Part shown: positions 6,575-12,320 of the stretch, one piece after another
Numbering within the stretch: the first letter of the stretch is position 1
How the letters are laid out: every line of letters begins with the position of its first letter
Source: GCA-003244245 sp038276315
GTDB lineage: Bacteria > Actinomycetota > Actinomycetes > Mycobacteriales > Pseudonocardiaceae
Length of the DNA: 15,074 nt
Direction: 5' to 3'
NCBI GenBank assembly: GCA_038276315.1
Contig: JBBPZY010000063.1
Span: 1 to 15,074 of the forward strand
Translations under genes and position numbers: made by a program
The notes under the pieces: model-generated
Database searches by the model: none
What the model was told of the DNA's origin: nothing
The model's input: only the letters and a program-made list of their open reading frames with translations

Positions 6575-8047
6575 CTAACGGGGGGTAGGCGGGTCAACCA
6601 ACTCGATGCCGATCGCCACCACGCCCAGTGCTTCGCGTTCGGGCGGGTAAATCTGGCGGATGTTGGCCAGCTGCTCCTCACGGCTGGCGGTTGGGTTCAC
6701 GCTGGCCACCGACTCGTGATCGAACATCTCCTCGAAGGAGGTGTAGCGAGCCACTCGGGTGACTCGGGTGAGGACTTCTTCTTGCCGGCATCGGAATCGG
6801 ATCAGTGAGGCTTCGGTGATCTTGCTTCGGCTGGAGTCGTTGACCCGGATCTCGGTAGTCTTGTGCCCGGTGGCGATCAGATCGAAGTAGCGCTTATAGA
6901 TGCCCATCTCGTGGGCGCGGGGACGGGTGTGCAGGCCTGCGGGTCGTGCGGTCATCAAGCGGCCGAGTTCCTTGACCGTGAACGAGCGGAAGAAGTGCTT
7001 GGGGTCCGTCAGCAGCTCACCGACTAGCCAGACCAGGGCATCGACGTAGTCGTGGACCGAGCCTGGCCAGGCGGTGGTGTCGAGCATCCAGGGCTCGACG
7101 TCGGCGGGGAGTGCGCCTGTGCCTTTCTCTCGCAGCAGGGACTTGGAAAGCTTGGCCCCGGTGTGGGCCAGTACCTGCGGGGTGAAGATCCGAATCGGCA
7201 TCTGCCCAGCAGGGGTGCCCAGCGCGCCCAGTGCTCCATCGACGAGCTGGCAGCCAAACGCCCAGTCGCCGCCTTTCATCATCACGTGCAGGGTGCGGGT
7301 TTCGCGACCTAGCGCGCGTTCCTTGACCAGGTTGCGGTACAGCGTGGCCAGATCCAGATAGGGCGCGTCGTCTTCGGGGTCAACGTGGGCCTCGTAGCGG
7401 CCGTGGTCCAAGCACACTGCGGTGAACAACGCGCCGTCCTCGTCGAGGTGGGCGAGTTTGGTGCGGTCAGCGCGTTTCTCCGCCCACCCGCATTCCGGGC
7501 ACGGGAGCCGGATGTGCACGACCCCGTGGGAAGGAGCCAACCACCAGCGGATGTCCTCCAGCCGTTCCAGGCTCCGCAGGAACTCCGCCCGGAAGCCTGG
7601 CGTGGCTTGCTGATCAGTGTAGGTCTCCACCACGTAGTCGGTGCCGGTGGCCTGCGATACCGAGTCGAAAAATGCCCGGTAGTAGCCTTCGATTAGCTCC
7701 CCGATTCCATCTTTGCCGAGTGCGTGCACGTAGGTCTGCTGGTAGGCGGTGTGCGTCTCAGGGTCGAGCACGACCTCGTGGGGGGCGTTGTCCAGTGCGC
7801 CGAACCGCACACAGGTGTCGATGGAAAATTCCCGACGGGCGATCTTGGCGAGCAGGAACGCCGCGGTCTGTACCAGGTTGGTGCCCAGGTGCGGGGCGCC
7901 GTTGATCTGGGTGCCTACCACGAACTCGATCCGGGAGGGTCGCGCGGCGTGCACGCGGGGCCGCAGCACGTCGATTGAGCGCAGGAGCGCGTTGGCCAGC
8001 ACACTGTTCGGCGAGATCAGCAGGGGCGCGGCGGGCGAACTGGACAT
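6575..8047 (-). CDS. Class I aminoacyl-tRNA-synthetase-like protein fused to an ASCH domain
   Basis: This 490-residue protein has two parts. Residues about 38-365 look like a class I synthetase catalytic core. GTQINGAPHLGTN (45-57) is a HIGH-type signature (PHLG). CPEC (183-186) with CLDHG (212-216) looks like an inserted zinc site. MMKGGDWAFG (256-265) and AKLSKSLLREKG (298-309) follow, the latter a KMSKS-type loop. The order is closest to archaeal-type class I LysRS, but no standard anticodon-binding domain follows. Instead residues about 381-485 (MGIYKRYFDLIATGHKTTEIRVND and on to ALGVVAIGIEL) match an ASCH domain, a PUA-like fold that binds RNA. I infer a protein that activates an amino acid or modifies a tRNA or nucleotide in a non-standard way; the substrate is unknown. 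It starts four bases after the NTPase gene's stop with no strong ribosome binding site, so translation is probably coupled. Confidence 0.75.
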   Translation of the reverse strand: MSSSPAAPLLISPNSVLANALLRSIDVLRPRVHAARPSRIEFVVGTQINGAPHLGTNLVQTAAFLLAKIARREFSIDTCVRFGALDNAPHEVVLDPETHTAYQQTYVHALGKDGIGELIEGYYRAFFDSVSQATGTDYVVETYTDQQATPGFRAEFLRSLERLEDIRWWLAPSHGVVHIRLPCPECGWAEKRADRTKLAHLDEDGALFTAVCLDHGRYEAHVDPEDDAPYLDLATLYRNLVKERALGRETRTLHVMMKGGDWAFGCQLVDGALGALGTPAGQMPIRIFTPQVLAHTGAKLSKSLLREKGTGALPADVEPWMLDTTAWPGSVHDYVDALVWLVGELLTDPKHFFRSFTVKELGRLMTARPAGLHTRPRAHEMGIYKRYFDLIATGHKTTEIRVNDSSRSKITEASLIRFRCRQEEVLTRVTRVARYTSFEEMFDHESVASVNPTASREEQLANIRQIYPPEREALGVVAIGIELVDPPTPR

Positions 8048-8051
8048 GGCG

Positions 8052-8648
8052 TCACCGATCCCGGGATGGTTTGGGCAGGCGGAGGTTGGCGCAAATGAAC
8101 TCCAGCCGGGCGGCCGCGGAGTCGGGGGCGACGAACACCGGTTCGTAGCCGGCGTCGTAGTAGCCCTGCACGATCAGCTCGTGCACCCGGCGGATTTCGC
8201 GGTCTTTGGCCCAGACGATGTCGTCGGGGTCCTCGAAGGTGTCCAGCGGGTCCAGCACGAAGATCATGTCGTACCGGTACAGCCGGGTGGCCTGTTCCAG
8301 TTGCGGGGTAGCGCCGAGTCCGAAGAACGTTTCCCAGCCATAACCGTCGGGGATGCCCCGGTTGTAGAAGCGGATGCCATGCTTGTGGGCGGTGTATTCG
8401 GCGATGAACGCCGCCAGCACCTCCAGCGAGTGCTCCTGGCGGTCCTCGCGGCGTAGGTGGCGGCCCAGCCGTTCACGATGCTTGCGGTAGATCTCCCGGC
8501 CCGGCTCGGCCTCCATACACGGGATACCGGCCGCGCGGATGGCCTCGATCAGGTCGTCCTTGCCCGAGGACGGTCCGCCAGTGATCACATACCGGCGCGG
8601 GTCACCGTTGGCGGCGGCCGATAAAGCATGACCGAGCGCGGTGGTCAC
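8052..8648 (-). CDS. AAA_28-like P-loop NTPase with unusual Walker A
   Basis: The frame is open back to 8831, but the first 61 codons overlap the preceding gene and are Arg-rich out-of-frame sequence. The GTG at 8648 overlaps the upstream stop as GTGA and has GGAAAGG nine bases before it, so I take it as the start (198 residues). RRYVITGGPSSGKDDLIEAI (18-37) is the P-loop. FYNRGIPDGYGW (94-105) is the RG.PD motif of the AAA_28/Ttd14-like group. YDMIFVLDP (126-134) is a Walker-B-like strand, and YYDAGYEPVFV (163-173) a typical late element. The Walker A reads GGPSSGKD: the Thr/Ser that coordinates magnesium is Asp. The protein may be a nucleotide or small-molecule kinase, or a binding protein that serves its two operon partners. 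It lies between the conserved unknown protein (upstream) and the synthetase-ASCH protein (downstream). Confidence 0.8.
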   Translation of the reverse strand: MTTALGHALSAAANGDPRRYVITGGPSSGKDDLIEAIRAAGIPCMEAEPGREIYRKHRERLGRHLRREDRQEHSLEVLAAFIAEYTAHKHGIRFYNRGIPDGYGWETFFGLGATPQLEQATRLYRYDMIFVLDPLDTFEDPDDIVWAKDREIRRVHELIVQGYYDAGYEPVFVAPDSAAARLEFICANLRLPKPSRDR

Positions 8649-9529
8649 GAGATCAGCCTTTCCGTTGTCAGCGGCGAGGTCTGGCCGTCCGGGTCGGCGA
8701 AGGCATCGACCCAGGACGCGCCGAGTTCCGGCTCGTTGTGCAGCGCAGCCAGGAAGCTGGCACGGTCGGCCTCGCCTGCGGCGGCCTGGCGCAACCGATC
8801 GGCCTGCTCGTCCGTCATCGGCGGAGTCCACCCGGCTAACGCCACGAGATCGTGAGCACTAACGTCGTTGATGTCAGCGCCGAACGCCCTGGCGTAGCTG
8901 GCCGCTGTCAAGCTGGCCTGGGCCCAGCGCCAAGCCGCGGTGACCGCCTGGCAGACCACCTGCTGGCGGTCGGCGCCCAAGCTGAGCAACCGGGCCACCG
9001 CGAGCAGCTCAGCGCGCGCGGCGTAGATCGCCGCCCATAACCGGGTGAGGGCTTCCTCATGCTCGGCCAATTCCCAGGAGAAGGGGTCTGCCGGGACCGT
9101 CTGCCACCCCGCGGACGGGGCCAGGCGTGGCGCGATCACGCGGGATCGGGTGAACCGGTCGGCATCAGCGAGCAGCGCCGCGGCCAACTTGTCGATCAGG
9201 CGCGGCTCGACCCGCTTGCGGAAGTGGTGCACCTCGTGACCGGCCGCGCCAGCGGCGAGCTCACGCCGGACGGTCAAGGTTTGGCCGGGCTCGGCCGGTG
9301 GCAGGCCGAACAGGGCGCGAGCCGCCTCGGCGTGACGAGCATCGGGGAACCGGGCCAACAGGCCACGCATGACGCCGTCTAATGCCGAGGTGCGGCTCGC
9401 CGCGTCGTCCGCATTGATCGCTCGCGAGATCACGCCCCGCAGATCCAAAAGGACTGGGTCCGCCGTGGCCGCCGTGATCGGCAGACCCCGGCGCAGGACC
9501 TGCGCGAGAGCCGCGGTTATCGCCCCCAT
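8645..9529 (-). CDS. Conserved actinobacterial protein of unknown function, first gene of operon
   Basis: I start this at ATG 9529 (294 residues) because the sequence becomes family-like there (ITAALAQVLRRGLPITAAT) and an AGGA lies upstream; ATGs at 9550 and 9586 fall inside a repeat cluster with no ribosome binding site. The N-terminal half (about 20-125) carries LLDLRGVISRAINADDAASR, then ARALFGLPPAEPGQTLTVRR, then HHFRKRVEPRLIDKLAAAL. I recognise this pattern as the leading domain of many actinobacterial proteins of varied architecture, but know no function for it. The C-terminal half is helical (HEEALTRLWAAIYAARAELLAV) with no catalytic motif seen and no membrane segment. The stop overlaps the NTPase start (GTGA), indicating coupled translation. 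It may be a regulatory or adaptor subunit; that is inference. Confidence 0.7.
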   Translation of the reverse strand: MGAITAALAQVLRRGLPITAATADPVLLDLRGVISRAINADDAASRTSALDGVMRGLLARFPDARHAEAARALFGLPPAEPGQTLTVRRELAAGAAGHEVHHFRKRVEPRLIDKLAAALLADADRFTRSRVIAPRLAPSAGWQTVPADPFSWELAEHEEALTRLWAAIYAARAELLAVARLLSLGADRQQVVCQAVTAAWRWAQASLTAASYARAFGADINDVSAHDLVALAGWTPPMTDEQADRLRQAAAGEADRASFLAALHNEPELGASWVDAFADPDGQTSPLTTERLIS

Positions 9530-9532
9530 TTC

Positions 9533-9643
9533 TGGGCTTTTCCTGGGCATGAGCCCAGTCAAACAGAACGCCCACAAAAAGCCCACTAGGTACGCCCAGA
9601 AAACGCCCAGTCTGCGCGAAGATCGATAGCCGGCCTGGGCCCA
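9533..9643. repeat. Cluster of TGGGC/GCCCA repeats before the three-gene operon
   Basis: TGGGC occurs at 9533, 9544 and 9636 on the plus strand. Its complement GCCCA occurs at 9553, 9570, 9581, 9594, 9605 and 9639. Most are followed on the minus strand by T-rich spacers such as GTTTTC and TTTTTG. Steps between GCCCA copies are 17, 11, 13 and 11 bases, close to one helical turn. 9544-9557 is an inverted pair (TGGGC, four bases, GCCCA) and 9636-9643 is a compressed one. The cluster fills the gap between the trpS stop and the operon start and looks like a multi-site operator. No clear -10/-35 could be picked within it. Confidence 0.75.
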
Positions 9644-9675
9644 TCACGGTACGCAGTCGGACGGCACCGCCGGGA

Positions 9676-10655
9676 TCATGCCGGCAGCAGGCCGATCGCC
9701 GCCTTCGCCTGCCGCACCTTCTCGCCAGCCTGCTCGCGGGCCCGGTTGGCGCCGGCACGCAGCACCGCCCGGACGTACTCCGGATCGCGGGCGAGCTCTA
9801 TGTACCGTTGTCGGACCGGCGTCAGGGCGGGCACCACGGCGTCGGCGACCGCCTCCTTCAGCTCGCCGTACCGGTCGAACAGCTGGGCCAGGCGCTCGTG
9901 CTCATCGCTGGTGCAGCTGGCCAGAATGGCTAGCAGATTGGAGATTCCCGGCTTGCGTTGTGCGTCGTAAACCACCTCGCTGCCGGTGTCGGTGACGGCC
10001 CGCATCACCTTGCGCCTCACTGCGTCGGGTTCGTCAAGCAGTCGCAGCGCGCCAGTGGTCCAGGAGGTCGATTTGCTCATCTTCTCGCCAGGCGCCGCCA
10101 GGTCCATGATCCGCGCGGCGACCGGTGGATTGACCGCCTGGGGCACGGTGAAGGTCCGCCCGTAGCGGGTGTTGAACCGGCACGCCAGGTCGCGGGCCAG
10201 CTCCACGTGCTGGCGTTGGTCCTGGCCGACCGGGACCTCCTCGGTGTTGTAGAGCAGGATGTCGGCGGCCATCAGGATCGGATAGGTCAGCAGTGACATC
10301 CGGACCTGCTGCTGTCGGCGGGACTCCTCCTTGAACTGGATCATGCGCTGCGCCTCGCGTACCCCGTGGTGCACTCCAGTAGGTAGTGCAGCTCGGTGTG
10401 CTCGGGTACATGCGACTGGACCAGGAACAGGCACCTGTCGGGGTCGGCCCCGGCGGCCAGTAGCAAGGTGGCGAACTCCAACGTGCGCCGCCGCACCTCG
10501 GCCGGATCGTGTTCCAGGGTCAGGGCATGCAGGTCGGAGATGAACACCACCGTGTCGGTGCTGGCCTGCTCGGTGATGATCGGCCGCATCGCGCCGACGT
10601 AGTTGCCTAGATGCAGGTTGCCGGACGGGGTGAACCCGGTGAGTCGTCGTGGCAT
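9676..10655 (-). pseudogene. trpS: Tryptophanyl-tRNA synthetase gene with a one-base frameshift
   Basis: Starting at ATG 10655 (GGGAG eight bases upstream) the protein opens with RRLTGFTPSGNLHLGNYVGA, the TrpRS signature with its HIGH motif HLGN. It continues through FISDLHALT to HYLLECTTGY, then runs out of frame to a stop. In the next frame the expected continuation appears (EAQRMIQFKEES), followed by LLTYPILMAADILLYN, VPVGQDQRQHVELARD, the KMSKS loop GEKMSKS and a complete C-terminus ending GLLPA. One missing base near 10357-10358 (expected TTGYGEAQRM) explains everything. Restored, the product would be 326 residues, normal for bacterial TrpRS, which charges tRNA-Trp. The gene has a leader-peptide attenuator like the auxiliary TrpRS of Streptomyces. 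It could be a decaying second copy, or the frameshift could be a sequencing error; a sole trpS cannot be broken. Confidence 0.88.
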
Positions 10656-10756
10656 CGGTTGGCTCCCGTGGATGGGGGCCGCCCGTAGCCGGGCCACCGA
10701 GCGCAGACACGCGAGACGGCCACCCAGCTGGGGCGGCCGCAGGTCGAGGTACGCGG

Positions 10757-10787
10757 AAAAACGGTGCCGCCCGTCAGGGGCGCCACC
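10757..10787 (-). terminator. Attenuator terminator in the trpS leader
   Basis: On the minus strand GGTGGCGCCC (10787-10778) pairs with GGGCGGCACC (10772-10763), ten positions with a single G-G mismatch, around the loop CTGAC. G and then TTTTT follow (10761-10757). The 5' arm covers part of the first and all of the second Trp codon of the leader peptide, and the loop contains its stop codon. A ribosome stalled on either Trp codon would block the hairpin and let transcription enter trpS. A second stem (GGCCGCCC with GGGTGGCC, 10718-10738) lies further downstream without a U-tract. Confidence 0.75.
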
Positions 10788-10809
10788 AACCGAGGTAGTC
10801 ACACGTCAT
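10774..10809 (-). CDS. trpS leader peptide MTCDYLGWWRP
   Basis: An 11-codon frame begins at ATG 10809, preceded by AGGA at seven bases, and encodes MTCDYLGWWRP with two adjacent TGG codons and a TGA stop. It ends 118 bases before the trpS start and overlaps an intrinsic terminator. This is the layout of ribosome-mediated attenuation, known for trp genes and for the auxiliary TrpRS gene of Streptomyces coelicolor. The peptide itself is expected to have no function beyond sensing charged tRNA-Trp. Confidence 0.75.
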   Translation of the reverse strand: MTCDYLGWWRP

Positions 10810-10968
10810 CCGCACGTCCTGTCCGTAGCACCGAAGCTGCCTACACATCGTGCGCAGCGTTACGTCACACGCAGTTCTCCGGGTGACCCTGACGTCAAAC
10901 CCGGACTCACACCGACGCAGTGGCGGCTCATGCGGGGCAGAGTGAGAGTAGGCCACCAGGAGGATTCG
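10810..10968. promoter_or_regulatory. Divergent regulatory region between trpS leader and pspC
   Basis: This gap must hold promoters for both directions. ACGTCA occurs at 10862 and 10892 (and at 10803 inside the leader start), the 10892 copy being part of the palindrome TGACGTCA (10890-10897). On the minus strand TG-TG-TAGGCA (near 10846-10855) could be an extended -10 for trpS. No strong -35 is visible in either direction. Confidence 0.35.
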
Positions 10969-11157
10969 ATGAGCACTTCTTTGACTCGCCCGCGACGAGG
11001 CAAGGTGATCGCCGGAGTGTGCGCCGGGATCGCCGATCGGTACGGTTGGGACGCCAACGCGGTGCGGTTGCTGTTCGTGCTGTCCTGCCTGCTGCCCGGG
11101 CCGCAGTTCGTCGTCTACCTGGCGCTGTGGGTGCTGATGCCCCAGCGGCCGTACTGA
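10969..11157 (+). CDS. PspC-domain miniprotein
   Basis: The ATG at 10969 has a perfect AGGAGG five bases upstream and gives 62 residues. The frame is open further upstream, but that part runs antisense through trpS. The sequence is almost only a PspC domain: basic N-terminus (RPRRGKVIAGVCAGIADRYG), then NAVRLLFVLSCLLPG and QFVVYLALWVLMPQRPY, giving one or two membrane-spanning helices. PspC domains occur in envelope-stress proteins; in actinobacteria such short stand-alone versions are common and mostly uncharacterised. The gene ends 12 bases from the convergent hypB stop. Confidence 0.87.
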   Translation: MSTSLTRPRRGKVIAGVCAGIADRYGWDANAVRLLFVLSCLLPGPQFVVYLALWVLMPQRPY

Positions 11158-11169
11158 GCCGCCGCCCGA

Positions 11170-11913
11170 TTAGGGCAGGCGCGCGCGCAACCAGCCGTAC
11201 CAGCTGTCGATACCGTCGCCGGTCGTTGCCGACAACTGCAGCACCTCCACGCCCGGGTTCGCCCGTCTCGTTCCATCCAGGAAAGCGTCGACGTCGAAAT
11301 CGACGTACGGCAGCAGGTCGGTCTTGTTCAGCAGCACCAGGTCCGCGGCGCGGAACATCTGCGGATACTTCCGCGGCTTCTCCGCACCCTCGGTCACGGA
11401 GGTGATGACCACCCGCGCCTGCTCGCCCAAGTCGAACAACGCCGGGCACACGAGGTTGCCGACGTTCTCGATCAGCACCACCGAGTTGTCCGGCGGCTCC
11501 AGCGTCTGCAGCCCACCGGCCAGCATCTGCGCATCGAGGTGACAGCCGGAGCCGGTATTGATTTGCACCGCCGGCGCGCCGGTGGCCCGGATCCGGTCGG
11601 CGTCGAGCACCGTCTCCTGATCACCCTCGATGACCGACACCCGCAGCTCGGCGCCCAGTTCCCGGATCGTGCGCACGAGTAGGGTGGTCTTACCGGCACC
11701 GGGTGAGCTCATCAGATTCACCGCGAGGATGCCGCGCTCCGCCAACCACTTGCGATTGAGCTCGGCCAGACCGTCGTTGCGGGCCAGCACCGCCTGCTCG
11801 AGCGTGACAGTTCGCGTCTCGGGATGGCCGTGCCCATGGCCGTGCTCGTGATCGTGTCCGTGCTCGTGACCTTCGAGGATGGTGCTGCCGGAGCAGCCAC
11901 AAGTCGCGCACAT
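11170..11913 (-). CDS. hypB: Hydrogenase nickel incorporation GTPase HypB
   Basis: The 247-residue protein begins MCATCGCSG, the CxxCGC high-affinity nickel site, followed by a His-rich stretch (GHEHGHDHEHGHGHGH, 15-30) that can store nickel. The G domain shows Walker A SSPGAGKT (69-76), VIEGDQETVLDADRI, the metal-binding NTGSGCHLDAQM, ENVGNLVCPALFDLGE, and the guanine-specificity motif NKTD. It works with HypA to load nickel into the [NiFe] hydrogenase large subunit, driven by GTP hydrolysis. Its ATG overlaps the hypA stop as TGATG, so the two are translationally coupled. Confidence 0.97.
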   Translation of the reverse strand: MCATCGCSGSTILEGHEHGHDHEHGHGHGHPETRTVTLEQAVLARNDGLAELNRKWLAERGILAVNLMSSPGAGKTTLLVRTIRELGAELRVSVIEGDQETVLDADRIRATGAPAVQINTGSGCHLDAQMLAGGLQTLEPPDNSVVLIENVGNLVCPALFDLGEQARVVITSVTEGAEKPRKYPQMFRAADLVLLNKTDLLPYVDFDVDAFLDGTRRANPGVEVLQLSATTGDGIDSWYGWLRARLP

Positions 11914-12245
11914 CAGACCAGCACCTCAACTTCCCGGATTTTTAGTTCTTCTCCCGCGAGCAGTTCGCGGTTCGCACTGCCGCACTTGCAGAGCACCAGC
12001 AGGTCGTTCAGCTCGAACTCCGCGCCGCAGTCTCGGCAGCGGGCTCGACCGGTCGGTTGGATGATCTCCAACGACGCCCCCTCGAGCGTGGTGCCTGCGG
12101 TCACAAGATCGAAACAAAACCGGACCGAGTCAGCCACCACGCCAGATAATGTGCCGATCTCCAGGCAGACGCGCTGCACCGGCGTGTCGCCCATCCGGTC
12201 GCATACCGCCTGGATCACGCTCTGCGTGATCGCCATCTCATGCAA
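11913..12245 (-). CDS. hypA: Hydrogenase nickel metallochaperone HypA
   Basis: I place the start at TTG 12245, giving 110 residues that begin MHEMAITQSV. HypA needs His2-Glu3 next to the initiator for nickel binding, and GAGGAGGG lies seven bases before the TTG, whereas the next ATG (12236) would remove His2. The frame is open further upstream to 12395 but that overlaps hypF. The C-terminal zinc-ribbon has Cys70/Cys73 (CRDC) and Cys86/Cys88 (CKC): the second pair is CxC rather than the usual CxxC. The protein passes nickel with HypB to the hydrogenase precursor. It is divergent from hypF. Confidence 0.95.
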   Translation of the reverse strand: MHEMAITQSVIQAVCDRMGDTPVQRVCLEIGTLSGVVADSVRFCFDLVTAGTTLEGASLEIIQPTGRARCRDCGAEFELNDLLVLCKCGSANRELLAGEELKIREVEVLV

Positions 12246-12320
12246 AGAAGCGCCCTCCTCGGCTCGGCACCCAGTGCAGCCCCCTGCGGGGATCTTGTCA
12301 AGGCGCGAGAGAATGCTCTT
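12246..12320. promoter_or_regulatory. Divergent hypA / hypF intergenic region
   Basis: These 75 bases separate the TTG start of hypA and the GTG start of hypF and should carry promoters for both. They hold both ribosome binding sites, but I could not pick convincing -35/-10 pairs or an operator. Confidence 0.4.

Noticed and set aside
8649..8831. Longer start for the NTPase gene at ATG 8831
   Set aside because: The extra 61 codons are Arg-rich and lie fully inside the preceding gene in another frame; GTG 8648 has a ribosome binding site and a coupled GTGA overlap.
9530..9586. Upstream ATGs (9550, 9586) as start of the first operon gene
   Set aside because: The extra residues (GFLWAFCLTGL) are encoded by the TGGGC repeat cluster and there is no ribosome binding site before either ATG.
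10656..10790. T-box riboswitch for trpS (GGGCGGCACCG resembles the T-box bulge region)
   Set aside because: The bulge would read CGGC, not the UGGN needed to pair with tRNA, and no specifier stem is visible; the leader peptide with tandem Trp codons explains the region better.
12240..12320. hypF start at ATG 12240
   Set aside because: It would overlap the hypA start; the added residues do not match HypF, and GTG 12321 is followed directly by the acylphosphatase domain.
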